DNA of 39,592 nucleotides from Oscillospiraceae bacterium (GCA_902764825.1 CACWXL010000015.1:1-39592); one strand, 5' to 3'; counted from the first letter of the stretch, positions 1 through 8,782 are shown. Made by a program: numbers and translations. The notes: generated from the letters alone by a model not told the origin.

Positions 1-533
1 ACCTCATGACCTCTGTGGTTTAACTGGTCTGCGACTGCAAGTCCTGCAGGGCCTGCGCCGATTACTGCGACCTTCTTACCGGATCTGGTCTTCGGGATCC
101 TGGGTTTCATGTATCCCAGCTCATATCCCTTTTCTATGAGGAAGAGCTCGTTATCGTGAATAGTAACTGCTCCTGAATTTATTCCATTGATGCATGCCTT
201 TTCACAAAGTGCGGGACAAACCCTTCCTGTGAATTCAGGGAAGTTCGAAGTCTTCAAAAGTCTTCCCAATGCTGCTTCGTAATGTCCTTTGTATATCTCG
301 TCGTTCCACTCAGGGATAACGTTATGTAAGGGACATCCCGTTACCATGCCCTTAAGGCAGATGGCCGACTGGCACATAGGTACGCCGCAATCCATGCATC
401 TTGCTGCCTGGCAGCGTCTTTCTTCTTCATTTAAATGGTTGTGGAATTCTTCAAAGCCTGTGATTCTCTTCTCTTCTGTTACCCAAGAATCTTCGTGCCT
501 GTCGTATTCCAAAAATCCTGTAGCTTTACCCAT
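1..533 (-). CDS. gltD: Glutamate synthase small subunit, partial at left edge
   Basis: The small subunit of NADPH-dependent glutamate synthase carries NAD(P)H and FAD sites and passes electrons to GltB. About 177 N-terminal residues are present. They contain the cysteine-rich ferredoxin-like region (CMDCGVPMC, then CPLHN and CPALCEKAC) that binds 4Fe-4S clusters, followed by the start of the FAD Rossmann fold (VIGAGPAGLA). The rest lies beyond the window edge. The ATG at 531-533 has an AGGAGG ribosome binding site at 539-544. It begins 15 nt after the gltB stop, so the two genes form one operon. The identity follows from these motifs and from the adjacent gltB. Confidence 0.95.
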   Translation of the reverse strand, partial: MGKATGFLEYDRHEDSWVTEEKRITGFEEFHNHLNEEERRCQAARCMDCGVPMCQSAICLKGMVTGCPLHNVIPEWNDEIYKGHYEAALGRLLKTSNFPEFTGRVCPALCEKACINGINSGAVTIHDNELFLIEKGYELGYMKPRIPKTRSGKKVAVIGAGPAGLAVADQLNHRGHE

Positions 534-548
534 AAGATCCTCCTGATA

Positions 549-3500
549 TCAAGCACCGACTTTAGTGAATTCTTTGAATGCTTCGTAGACTGCCTGTTCA
601 CGTGCAATACCTTGTTCTTCGTACTTGGCGATCAAGGTCAGCATGTGACGGTAATCTGTCGGGATGATCTTCTTAAAGCTTCCAACATACTTGTCGAAAT
701 CTTGAAGTATTGCCTTCGCTTTTGAAGATCCTGTTGCCTGCTCATAATCTTGAAGGATCGTTTTGAGCTCATTCTTATCTGCGTCTTCTGTGATCTCGCT
801 CATCTCTACCAAAGCCTTGTTGATCTTTGTATAGAGTGTGTGATGTTCATCCAATACGTACGCCATACCGCCGCTCATACCTGCTGCGAAGTTCTTTCCT
901 ACTTCGCCGAGGATTACGGCCTTACCGCCTGTCATGTATTCCAGGCCGTGGTCACCGGTACCTTCGCATACGCCCGTAGCGCCTGAGTTTCTGATCATGA
1001 ATCTCTCACCAGCTACGCCGCAGACGTATGCTGTACCATTTGTTGCACCGTAAAGCGCAACGTTTCCGATGATGACATTCTTTGAAGCTTCAAATCCGGA
1101 ATTCTCATTAGGCTTGATGATAAGCTTACCGCCGGATAATCCTTTTCCGAATCCGTCATTCGCATCACCTGTGAGCTTTAACGTTAAGCCCTTCGGAATG
1201 AATGCACCGAAGCTCTGGCCGCCGCCGCCCGTAAGTTCTACGATGACGCTGTCATCTGCCAACTCTGTTCCGTATTCGGCTGTGATCTCCGAACCTAAGA
1301 TAGTTCCTACTGCTCTGTCGGTACTCGATACCTTAACATCAGTAATCTTGATGGATCCTTTCTTAAGGCCTTTCGCGAGTTCAGGGAGGAATACTCTCTC
1401 GTCGATCGTCTTTTCGAGCTCGAAGTCGAATACATGGTCAGGCTCGAAATGGCGTACTTCGGAATCCGCATAAGACGGATCTATAATCTGCGCGAGAGAG
1501 ACCATCTCGGCTCTCTTTGTTATCTGCTTGTCCTTAACCTTGAGGAGATCGGATCTTCCGACCATCTCGTCGACTGTTCTGAAACCAAGCTCTGCCATGA
1601 TCTCTCTTAACTCTTCTGCGATGAAGAGCATGAAGTTCATAACGTGCTCGGGCTTACCCTTAAATCTCTTTCTTAATTCCTCGTTCTGGCATGCGATACC
1701 AAACGGGCATGTATCCTTGTTGCAGACTCTCATCATCATGCATCCCATGGATACCAGAGGTGCTGTAGCAAAACCGAATTCCTCAGCGCCTAAGAGTGCG
1801 GCGATAGCAACGTCTCTGCCGCTCATGAGCTTACCGTCCGTCTCGACTGCAACTCTTCCTCTAAGACCGCTCTCGATCAACGCATGGTGTGTCTCAGCAA
1901 GACCTAATTCCCAAGGAAGACCTGCGTTATGGATGGAGCTTGCAGGAGCTGCGCCCGTACCGCCGTCGTAACCTGAGATCAGGATTACCTGTGCGCCTGC
2001 CTTAGCAACGCCGCATGCGATAGTACCAACGCCTGCTTCGGATACGAGCTTTACGGAGATCCTTGCTTTTCTGTTTGCATTCTTCAGATCGTAGATGAGC
2101 TGAGCCAAGTCCTCGATCGAATAGATATCGTGATGAGGCGGAGGCGAGATCAATGCAACACCGGGTGTAGAATATCTTCTCTCTGCGATCCAGGGATAGA
2201 CCTTCTTTCCGGGGAGGTGTCCGCCTTCACCGGGCTTTGCTCCCTGAGCCATCTTGATCTGGATCTCCTCAGCGCTGTTCAAGTATTCGCTCGTAACGCC
2301 GAATCTTCCTGATGCGACCTGCTTGATCTTGGAGTTCTTCTCCGTGCCGAATCTCTCGGGTGACTCACCGCCCTCACCTGTATTGGACTTGCCGCCCAGA
2401 CGGTTCATAGCGATCGCCATGCACTCGTGTGCTTCCTTTGAGATAGAGCCGTAACTCATGGCGCCGGTCTTAAATCTCTTAACGATCTCTGAAGCAGGCT
2501 CAACTTCTTCCAAAGGTATGGAATTGCCTGTCTTCTTGAACGCGAGGAGTCCTCTTAATGTATGAGGCTTCTCATTATCAACGATTGCCGTATATTCCTT
2601 GAAGAGTTCGTAAGATCCTTCTCTTACTGCCTTCTGGAGGGCAACGATCGTCTTGGGGTTATAGAGATGATCTTCTTTGTCGTCACCGCTTCTTAAGTTA
2701 TGGAAGCCTGTGCTGTCCAAAGTCTCATCGTTTTCGAGGCCCATGGGATCGAAAGCCTTGTCATGTCTGAACAATATTCCCTCAGAGATCTCTTCAAGGC
2801 CGATACCGCCTACGCGGCTTACGATGCCTGTGAAATACTTATCCACTACTTCCTTGCAGATGCCGACAGCCTCGAAGATCTTTGCGGACTGATAAGACTG
2901 CAGCGTGGAGATGCCCATCTTTGCGGATGTCTTAACGATGCCGTGTAAGATTGCGTAGTTGTAATCGTCGATAGCCGTATGATAGTCCTTATCAAGGATG
3001 CCCTTGTCGATCATCTCTGCGATGCACTCATGAGCAAGGTAAGGATTGATAGCACGTGCGCCGAAGCCAAGGAGCGTTGCCATCTGGTGGACATCACGGG
3101 GCTCGCCGCTCTCGATGATCAGGGATACTGCCGTTCTCTTCCTTGTCTGTACCAGGTGCTGCTCTACTGCGGAAACAGCGAGGAGCGAAGGGATCGCGAC
3201 GTGGTTCTCATCGATCCCTCTGTCTGAGAGGATGATGATGTTTGCGCCCTTTGCACATGTCCTGTCGACAGTGATAAGGAGCTGGTCCAAAGCCTTCTCA
3301 AGCGAAGTGTTCTTGTAGTAAAGGATCGGAACCGTGGCAGCCTTAAAGCCGGGCTGGTCCAAAGACTTGATCTTGACGAGGTCAACGCCTGTGAGGATCG
3401 GGTTATTAACTTCGAGCACTCTGCAGTTGCCGCTCTTCTCCTCAAGGAGGTTACCGTCAGAACCGATATAAACTGTCGTATCTGTAACGATTTCTTCTCT

Positions 3501-5090
3501 GATGGAGTCGATCGGCGGGTTTGTAACCTGTGCGAAGAGCTGCTTGAAGAATGAGAACAGAAGCTGGTGCTTTTCTGAGAGAACTGCGAGAGGGATATCC
3601 GTACCCATTGAAGCTGTTGCCTCAACCTTGTTCGTAGCCATCGGCAGGATCTCATTCTTAACGTCTTCGAAAGTATAACCGAATACTTTATAGAGCTTGT
3701 TTCTCATCTCCTGTGTATGAACCGGGATCTTCTTATTGGGGATCTTGAGTTCAGAAAGATGCAGGAGATTTAATGCGAGCCACTCACCATAAGGGTGCTT
3801 TTCAGAATAGTACTTCTTGCACTCTTCGTCAGATACGAGCTTACCCTTTTCCGTATCGATCAGGAGGATACGGCCGGGCTGCAGTCTGGACTTCTTTACG
3901 ATGTGCTCAGGCTCGATATCAAGTACACCTACCTCTGATGAGAGGATAAGTCTGTTATCGTCTGTGATGTAATACCTGGAAGGTCTTAAGCCATTACGGT
4001 CGAGTGTAGCGCCTGCGATAACACCATCTGTGAAAAGAATAGCTGCAGGACCGTCCCAGGGTTCCATCATGGTTGCATAGTAATGATAGAAATCTTTCTT
4101 TTCCTGCTCCATGTATGAATCGTTCTTCCAGGGCTCAGGGATCATCATCATGACTGCCAGAGGAAGCGGGATTCCGTTCATCATGAAGAACTCTAATGTA
4201 TTGTCGAGCATTGCAGAGTCAGATCCCGTCTTATGGATGATCGGGAAGATCTTATCTACATCGTTCTCGATCGAAGGGCTGTACAATGTCTCTTCACGGG
4301 CGAGCATTCTGTCGAAGTTACCTCTGATCGTGTTGATCTCACCGTTGTGAGCGATCATTCTGTAAGGATGAGCTCTTTCCCATGAAGGTGTTGTATTTGT
4401 TGAGAATCTTGAGTGGACCATTGCAATTGCTGTCTCATAGTCCTTGCTCTGGAGATCCTCATAGAACTTACGGAGCTGTCCTACGAGGAACATGCCCTTA
4501 TATACGATAGTTCTTGAAGATAAAGAAGTAATATATGTATCGTCCGTGCTCTGCTCGAACTCTCTTCTTGCGACATAGAGCATACGGTCGAAAGCAAGAC
4601 CCTTTTCGCAGTCAGCAGGTCTTTCAACGAAGCACTGCATGATGACGGGCATTGCATCTCTTGCGACCTTGCCAAGGATATCAGGATTTGTGGGAACTTC
4701 TCTCCAGCCCATGACCTTAAGGCCGTTCTTTTCTGTGATTACCTTAAACATGCGCATTGCGAGAGTGCGCTTTTTCGTATCCTGGGGAAGGAAGAACATG
4801 CCGATACCGTAGTCGCCCTCGTCCTTTACTTCGATGCCTGCTTCTTTTGCAGCGGGCTTAAAGAACTTGTGAGAGATCTGGACTAAGATTCCGACACCGT
4901 CGCCTACCTCACCGGTAGCGTCCTTACCTGCTCTGTGCTCTAACTTTTCAACAATGGATAATGCATCGTCTAAAGTGCGGTATTCTTTTTTGCCATCGAT
5001 GTTTACGACTAAACCGATACCGCATGCATCATGCTCTTCTTGCATTGCCTGATAGCATTCTTTTACATACTTTTCTTCGTAAGGTCTCAT
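549..5090 (-). CDS. gltB: Glutamate synthase large subunit
   Basis: The large subunit hydrolyses glutamine and transfers ammonia to 2-oxoglutarate to give glutamate. At 1513 residues it has the usual length. A short propeptide ends before Cys23 (EEHDACGIG), the N-terminal nucleophile of the class II amidotransferase domain. The central domain, the FMN-binding barrel (around residues 815-1190) and the C-terminal GXGXG beta-helix follow. Cys1117, Cys1123 and Cys1128 have the C-x5-C-x4-C spacing of the 3Fe-4S cluster. I chose the ATG at 5088-5090 because GGAGGAGAAT lies directly before it. The reading frame stays open to 5156, but that would cover a LysR-type binding site. The gene precedes gltD and is divergent from a LysR regulator, as in the Bacillus gltAB/gltC arrangement. 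Confidence 0.96.
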   Translation of the reverse strand: MRPYEEKYVKECYQAMQEEHDACGIGLVVNIDGKKEYRTLDDALSIVEKLEHRAGKDATGEVGDGVGILVQISHKFFKPAAKEAGIEVKDEGDYGIGMFFLPQDTKKRTLAMRMFKVITEKNGLKVMGWREVPTNPDILGKVARDAMPVIMQCFVERPADCEKGLAFDRMLYVARREFEQSTDDTYITSLSSRTIVYKGMFLVGQLRKFYEDLQSKDYETAIAMVHSRFSTNTTPSWERAHPYRMIAHNGEINTIRGNFDRMLAREETLYSPSIENDVDKIFPIIHKTGSDSAMLDNTLEFFMMNGIPLPLAVMMMIPEPWKNDSYMEQEKKDFYHYYATMMEPWDGPAAILFTDGVIAGATLDRNGLRPSRYYITDDNRLILSSEVGVLDIEPEHIVKKSRLQPGRILLIDTEKGKLVSDEECKKYYSEKHPYGEWLALNLLHLSELKIPNKKIPVHTQEMRNKLYKVFGYTFEDVKNEILPMATNKVEATASMGTDIPLAVLSEKHQLLFSFFKQLFAQVTNPPIDSIREEIVTDTTVYIGSDGNLLEEKSGNCRVLEVNNPILTGVDLVKIKSLDQPGFKAATVPILYYKNTSLEKALDQLLITVDRTCAKGANIIILSDRGIDENHVAIPSLLAVSAVEQHLVQTRKRTAVSLIIESGEPRDVHQMATLLGFGARAINPYLAHECIAEMIDKGILDKDYHTAIDDYNYAILHGIVKTSAKMGISTLQSYQSAKIFEAVGICKEVVDKYFTGIVSRVGGIGLEEISEGILFRHDKAFDPMGLENDETLDSTGFHNLRSGDDKEDHLYNPKTIVALQKAVREGSYELFKEYTAIVDNEKPHTLRGLLAFKKTGNSIPLEEVEPASEIVKRFKTGAMSYGSISKEAHECMAIAMNRLGGKSNTGEGGESPERFGTEKNSKIKQVASGRFGVTSEYLNSAEEIQIKMAQGAKPGEGGHLPGKKVYPWIAERRYSTPGVALISPPPHHDIYSIEDLAQLIYDLKNANRKARISVKLVSEAGVGTIACGVAKAGAQVILISGYDGGTGAAPASSIHNAGLPWELGLAETHHALIESGLRGRVAVETDGKLMSGRDVAIAALLGAEEFGFATAPLVSMGCMMMRVCNKDTCPFGIACQNEELRKRFKGKPEHVMNFMLFIAEELREIMAELGFRTVDEMVGRSDLLKVKDKQITKRAEMVSLAQIIDPSYADSEVRHFEPDHVFDFELEKTIDERVFLPELAKGLKKGSIKITDVKVSSTDRAVGTILGSEITAEYGTELADDSVIVELTGGGGQSFGAFIPKGLTLKLTGDANDGFGKGLSGGKLIIKPNENSGFEASKNVIIGNVALYGATNGTAYVCGVAGERFMIRNSGATGVCEGTGDHGLEYMTGGKAVILGEVGKNFAAGMSGGMAYVLDEHHTLYTKINKALVEMSEITEDADKNELKTILQDYEQATGSSKAKAILQDFDKYVGSFKKIIPTDYRHMLTLIAKYEEQGIAREQAVYEAFKEFTKVGA

Positions 5091-5148
5091 ATTCTCCTCC
5101 CATAACCTTAAGGCCATCACATCCACCACCGGCCTCAGGTTTGAAATC

Positions 5149-5163
5149 ATACTCAAAATGTAT
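5149..5163. promoter_or_regulatory. LysR-type dyad ATAC-N7-GTAT, gltB side
   Basis: A perfect ATAC-N7-GTAT dyad (5149-5152 and 5160-5163) lies about 60 bp before the gltB start. It satisfies the T-N11-A rule for LysR-family sites. A degenerate copy, AAAC-N7-GTAT, lies at 5187-5201. A binding site for the divergent LysR protein is inferred from position and symmetry. Confidence 0.55.
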
Positions 5164-5266
5164 TGATATTTATTTTCAATGCGTTTAAACTATCGTTGTA
5201 TGATTTCAAGGCTAATTGTAGTCTTATGGTCGAAAGAAATAAAATACAAATCGTATTCGTATTACC

Positions 5267-5281
5267 ATACCTTTAGAGTAT
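5267..5281. promoter_or_regulatory. LysR-type dyad ATAC-N7-GTAT, regulator side
   Basis: A second perfect ATAC-N7-GTAT dyad, extended to CATAC-N7-GTATG at 5266-5282, sits 26 bp before the LysR gene. It overlaps a possible -10 hexamer, TATGAT, at 5279-5284. This would suit autorepression. A shorter dyad, AATAC-N5-GTATT, lies just upstream at 5243-5257. Confidence 0.55.
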
Positions 5282-5307
5282 GATAGAAAGCTGCAGGAGG
5301 AACCAAC

Positions 5308-6192
5308 ATGGATCTACGTCAAATCCGCTATTTCTTAACGGTTGCAGAAGAACGTAACATCACGCGCGCAGCAGAGCGTCTGCACTTATCCCAGCCGCCG
5401 CTCTCAAGAGCCCTCATGGACCTCGAAGAGGAATTGGGATGCACACTTATCGTCCGCGGCAAGCGTCATGTCACCCTCACACCCGAAGGTCTCGCCCTCA
5501 AGCGCCGCGGCGAACAGATCCTTGCTCTTGCCGATATCGCGAAAACAGAGATCTCCGACGTCAAGAAGGGCTTAAGCGGAACCCTTTATCTCGGGCACGT
5601 TGACAGCAACGGCCCTTCGCTTGCAGCTGAATGGATATCTTCTTTTAAGAAAGAATATCCTAACGTTACTTATAACCTCTGGTGCGGTACGGTGGACGAC
5701 CTTACATACAGAATGAAGTCAGGCCTTCTTGAACTTGCCATCACCATGACGCCGCTCAACACAGAGCATTTAGACGGCATCACGGTCTACAGCGATTCCT
5801 GGGCAGCGATAATCCCCGGTTCGCACCCGCTTGCCAAATCCAAGAAACAGACAGTATCCCTTAAGGACATCGCAGATACCGATCTCATCATCTCCTCACG
5901 TCATTCCCGTGAAGAAGAGATCCGCTCATGGTTTGAATCAACAGGCAAGGAACCGCACTTCATAGTAAAGACAGCGCACTCTTCGAACGCCAGCAAGCTC
6001 GTTGACCAGAACATCGGCATCGCGATCTTCCCTGCTTCAGTCGCCAAGAACATCTCCGCTGATTCCAACGTCGTGGTAAAGAAGATCACGCCGGCGGTCA
6101 ACGTCGACTATATCCTCTCATGGGATAAGGAGAAGATCCCGAGCGCCCTTGCCATGAAATTCATCGAGCACGTAAGGGGTCTGTACTCTTAA
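5308..6192 (+). CDS. LysR-family regulator next to gltBD (GltC-like)
   Basis: This is a LysR-type transcription factor of 294 residues, the usual length. The winged helix-turn-helix is at residues 1-60 (MDLRQIRYFLTVAEE, then the LSQPPLSRALMDLEEELG recognition segment). A periplasmic-binding-protein-like effector domain follows from about residue 90. The ATG has AGGAGG at 5295-5300. Its position divergent from gltB is that of GltC, the activator of glutamate synthase in Bacillus. The family call is firm. The target is inferred from position and from the ATAC-N7-GTAT dyads in the shared intergenic region. Confidence 0.88.
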   Translation: MDLRQIRYFLTVAEERNITRAAERLHLSQPPLSRALMDLEEELGCTLIVRGKRHVTLTPEGLALKRRGEQILALADIAKTEISDVKKGLSGTLYLGHVDSNGPSLAAEWISSFKKEYPNVTYNLWCGTVDDLTYRMKSGLLELAITMTPLNTEHLDGITVYSDSWAAIIPGSHPLAKSKKQTVSLKDIADTDLIISSRHSREEEIRSWFESTGKEPHFIVKTAHSSNASKLVDQNIGIAIFPASVAKNISADSNVVVKKITPAVNVDYILSWDKEKIPSALAMKFIEHVRGLYS

Positions 6193-6216
6193 TATCTGCA
6201 GGCTCATATATGAGGC

Positions 6217-6247
6217 GGCGTCTTATTGATCAAGGCGCCGTCTTTTT
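6217..6247 (+). terminator. Rho-independent terminator after the LysR gene
   Basis: GGCGTCTT and AAGGCGCC form an 8-bp stem with one G-T pair and a 7-nt loop. The run GTCTTTTTG follows. It lies 25 nt after the LysR stop. Confidence 0.8.
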
Positions 6248-6275
6248 GTGTGTAGAGAGTTACTTTTCGAGTTTG

Positions 6276-6312
6276 ATGTCTCTTACTAAGGGAAAGAGCT
6301 GATCAGAGACAT
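6276..6312. repeat. Inverted repeat ATGTCTCT / AGAGACAT
   Basis: Eight-base arms at 6276-6283 and 6305-6312 are perfect inverted copies around a 21-nt loop. A further GTGTCTCT is at 6331-6338. No U-run follows on either strand, so a terminator is unlikely. It adjoins the GTTGC/GCAAC array. Confidence 0.5.
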
Positions 6313-6345
6313 TGTTTGCGATGGCATTACGTGTCTCTAATTAGT

Positions 6346-6453
6346 GTTGCTTCAAATGTTGCTCTTTCTGTCCGCTTAGAAGGCAACATAGAAAGCAACA
6401 TCGGCATTGTTGCTCTAAATGTTGCTCTTTTTGTCCGCCCGGAAGGCAACAAA
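6346..6453. repeat. 63-bp-period repeat with nested GTTGC/GCAAC palindromes
   Basis: Two 45-bp copies (6346-6390 and 6409-6453) match at 38 of 45 positions, with a 63-bp period. Inside, GTTGC occurs at 6346, 6358, 6409 and 6421, and GCAAC at 6383, 6395 and 6446. The first four motifs are exactly symmetric about 6372.5. The stretch sits in the roughly 310-bp gap between the LysR and deacetylase genes, which holds no convincing gene. The overlapping 65-residue reading frame (6316-6513) only translates the repeat. Confidence 0.75.
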
Positions 6454-6500
6454 TCCTTAATTAAGCGTCTGCCCGGAGTGCCGCACGCTCAGCCTTTATC

Positions 6501-7649
6501 TTATTTATCGTAAGTGATTACCTGAAGGCCAAATGTATTCTTGAGCCAGTCGCCTTTGGTGTTGTCAGACGACGGGAATACGATCGTGTTGGGATTGCCG
6601 TCAGAGATATACCTTCTGCCATCATTAAGCTGCTTGAAGTTCATCTCGATATCCCAATCCTTGCCGTTGTTATCGTAGCCTCTGATCCTTCTTAAACGCC
6701 TGACATCAAAATCTCTTACAAAGGGAGAATAACATCTGGTCCAGGAGCAGAGAAGCGATGATTTGGTCGTATAGGAGAAGCCTTCATATGTACCGGCGAA
6801 GATCTTCTCGTACTGCGGCTTATCAGCCGGGAAAGTCTCAGGAGATCCGTAAGGCAGAGCAACGATGTTCACGTACCGGCCCGGAATGATCTCATCAAGG
6901 AGCTTATACATTGAGCCGATCTGCTTCTCGATCTCAGCAGCGTCACACTGGCCGAGAGTCTTGTGGTCATAGGTGTGGTTGCCGATATCGTATCCGTTAT
7001 CGACGAGCCACTTCATGACTTTCCTGTCATCAGCGTCATTGTTGCAGAAAAGCTTATAGTTCAGGAAGAACGTTGCAGTGACATTGTAATCCGGAAACTC
7101 TGCCTTGATCTTCTCCAGGACCGCAATAGCACAGCCTTCCTCGAACTTCGGCGTGCCGTCATCGTTCCAGCCTTCCAGCACTACATCATTGATGCCGTCA
7201 TCAAAAGTCAGGATCAACGGGGTGTATCCGAATGCGACATCGATCTTGCCGTCAACATAATCGTCAAGCCTCATCATGCGGTAACCCTGCTCGTAATAGC
7301 TGCGAAGATCCTTTTCGAACGCTTCGGATGTCCTGTTATAACCGTCCTTATCCACATTGCCGCCGGTATATTTCGTCTCACTGTTTTTCATATTGTAGAC
7401 TCTGTGGTACATGAGGATCGGAACGGAATTAAGCTCGTTTACGCCGGCTTTTCTTAAGTCATCAGCCGTATATGTGATCTCCACACTCGTTTCGGTCGTG
7501 GTCTCAGAGGTCGCTGTGGTTTCCGTAGTCTCTGTATCAACAGGCTCTGTTGTCGCTTCAGAAGTCTCTTCTGCCTTCTTGCAGCCTGCAAGGAGCGAAG
7601 CAGTTACAGCCGCTGTAAGGATTAATGCCGTAAATTTTCTGATATTCAT
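6501..7649 (-). CDS. Polysaccharide deacetylase lipoprotein
   Basis: This is a secreted, membrane-anchored NodB-fold carbohydrate esterase that probably removes N-acetyl groups from a cell-surface or environmental polysaccharide. It has 382 residues. The signal peptide ends in LLAGC with Cys23 as the lipidation site. A Thr/Glu-rich linker (about residues 25-60) spans to the catalytic domain. The metal and catalytic motifs are LTFDDG (Asp150, Asp151) and NHTYDH (His225, His229). The substrate cannot be told from sequence. An extended -10 promoter is at 7709-7717. The gene is separated from the upstream minus-strand gene by a terminator, so it is probably transcribed alone. Confidence 0.88.
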   Translation of the reverse strand: MNIRKFTALILTAAVTASLLAGCKKAEETSEATTEPVDTETTETTATSETTTETSVEITYTADDLRKAGVNELNSVPILMYHRVYNMKNSETKYTGGNVDKDGYNRTSEAFEKDLRSYYEQGYRMMRLDDYVDGKIDVAFGYTPLILTFDDGINDVVLEGWNDDGTPKFEEGCAIAVLEKIKAEFPDYNVTATFFLNYKLFCNNDADDRKVMKWLVDNGYDIGNHTYDHKTLGQCDAAEIEKQIGSMYKLLDEIIPGRYVNIVALPYGSPETFPADKPQYEKIFAGTYEGFSYTTKSSLLCSWTRCYSPFVRDFDVRRLRRIRGYDNNGKDWDIEMNFKQLNDGRRYISDGNPNTIVFPSSDNTKGDWLKNTFGLQVITYDK

Positions 7650-7671
7650 ATTATCCCTGTCCGTTTATCTG

Positions 7672-7707
7672 TGAAAATTCCGCCCGTGACACACTCACGG
7701 ACGGAAT
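7672..7707 (-). terminator. Terminator of the duplicated membrane protein gene
   Basis: ATTCCGTCCGTG and CACGGGCGGAAT (minus strand) pair over 12 positions with one mismatch around a 7-nt loop, followed by TTTTC. It lies 25 nt after the stop at 7733. It also overlaps the expected start of transcription of the deacetylase gene. Confidence 0.75.
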
Positions 7708-7708
7708 C

Positions 7709-7717
7709 ATTATACCA
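7709..7717 (-). promoter_or_regulatory. Extended -10 promoter for the deacetylase
   Basis: The minus strand reads TGGTATAAT, a perfect extended -10. No good -35 is present (CTTAAG lies at about the right distance), which is common for extended -10 promoters. Confidence 0.5.
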
Positions 7718-7732
7718 TCTTACAGCGGTAAC

Positions 7733-8719
7733 TTAAGTTGTCTGCACGCTTTCTTCAAGTGATCTCAGTTCTTCGTAAAGCTGCTTTCTCTGATATTCCA
7801 AAGCGGTCAGATCTTCACGGACCGTAGATGCCTCTGCGAATCTTGCAGCGCATTTCTCATTAGCAGCGGTATTGTATCTGTCCCTCATTTTCCTTGCAAA
7901 GATGCCTCCGAAAACATGGAGCAGGATAAAACCATGAGCAGCAATGACATAAGAGAGCGGGTACTCAATATCTATATTAAATCTATATAGAAACGAAAAG
8001 CATATAGACTGAACAAAATTGAAGCTCACAAGGGATGTTACAAGGAACGGCCAGAAGTAATACATTGAAGTCCTTTTGAGTGCTGCAGGCATCGTATTGA
8101 TCCTTATGATCTGTGAATTATATTCTGCGATAGCTCTCTCATTTGCTGCGATCTGCTCCTTCTTTGCGGTAATAGCGGCAGCAAGATCTTCAGGGATCTC
8201 TTTTCTCTCAGCAACCGAAGGAGTGCTAGTGCCTGTGCTTGCTTCCAGATACTCTTTTTTGGTGAGATTAAGCTTTGCGAGATGGTTCTCATATCTCTTT
8301 ATTTGGGCTCTGATCTCATCATCTCTCCTATTCATTTCCGAATTAAACGCATCGCATTTTCTTCTGGCAAATAATCCGCCTATGATATGAAGGATCATGA
8401 AGACAGCTACTAAGCCTAAAAAGATCAGACCCAAAGGATAGTTATATGGTTCTACACCGTCTGCCGCTCTTGCCTTATCCAGAAAATTCGCCATAAAGAT
8501 AAACAATATTCCGCCACAACCTATTACGAGCGATAATGTCAGGAACGGCCAGAAATATCTGAATGTACCGACTCTTCTGGGATCAAGTGCTGCTGAGCAG
8601 CTGCTGATCGCGTTCTCGCAATATGCGATCTTCTTATTGAGCTCTTTTAATTCATCAGCAGAAGAGATCTTATCGTTCAACGCGATGTTCTGTTCAAAAG
8701 CATTAACCTCAGTCGTCAT
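7733..8719 (-). CDS. Membrane protein with two tandem copies of one module
   Basis: I do not recognise the family. The 328 residues hold two copies of one module. Copy one has YFWPFL at 55-60, YPLG at 94-97 and HIIGGLFAR at 111-119. Copy two has YFWPFL at 221-226, YPLS at 253-256 and HVFGGIFAR at 268-276. Each copy has two hydrophobic segments (about 57-80 and 95-117; 222-245 and 254-274). Charged helices likely to form coiled coils come before and after each hydrophobic pair. No catalytic motif is visible. The ATG at 8717-8719 is chosen because AGGAGG lies at 8728-8733. The longer frame to 8755 would begin inside the -10 element. It has its own promoter and terminator, so it is a single-gene transcript. 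Confidence 0.75.
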   Translation of the reverse strand: MTTEVNAFEQNIALNDKISSADELKELNKKIAYCENAISSCSAALDPRRVGTFRYFWPFLTLSLVIGCGGILFIFMANFLDKARAADGVEPYNYPLGLIFLGLVAVFMILHIIGGLFARRKCDAFNSEMNRRDDEIRAQIKRYENHLAKLNLTKKEYLEASTGTSTPSVAERKEIPEDLAAAITAKKEQIAANERAIAEYNSQIIRINTMPAALKRTSMYYFWPFLVTSLVSFNFVQSICFSFLYRFNIDIEYPLSYVIAAHGFILLHVFGGIFARKMRDRYNTAANEKCAARFAEASTVREDLTALEYQRKQLYEELRSLEESVQTT

Positions 8720-8753
8720 ATGTACACCCTCCTTAAGATTTCCTGTTGGTGTC

Positions 8754-8782
8754 ATATTAACATCTCACCGATTGCTTTTCAA
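8754..8782 (-). promoter_or_regulatory. SigA promoter of the duplicated membrane protein gene
   Basis: On the minus strand, TTGAAA (8777-8782), a 17-bp spacer and TGT-TAATAT with the -10 at 8754-8759. The transcript would start about 28 nt before the chosen start codon. Confidence 0.75.

Noticed and set aside
3164..3655. 163-residue minus-strand frame inside gltB
   Set aside because: Its Ser/Arg-rich composition is typical of an out-of-frame reading of a real gene.
6460..6500. Possible terminator of the deacetylase (AGCGT / ACGCT stem)
   Set aside because: Five-base stem with a large loop and no clear T-run; too weak to list.
6316..6513. 65-residue reading frame over the GTTGC/GCAAC array
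   Set aside because: It only translates the 63-bp repeat (21 codons), has no ribosome binding site and runs into the deacetylase 3' end.
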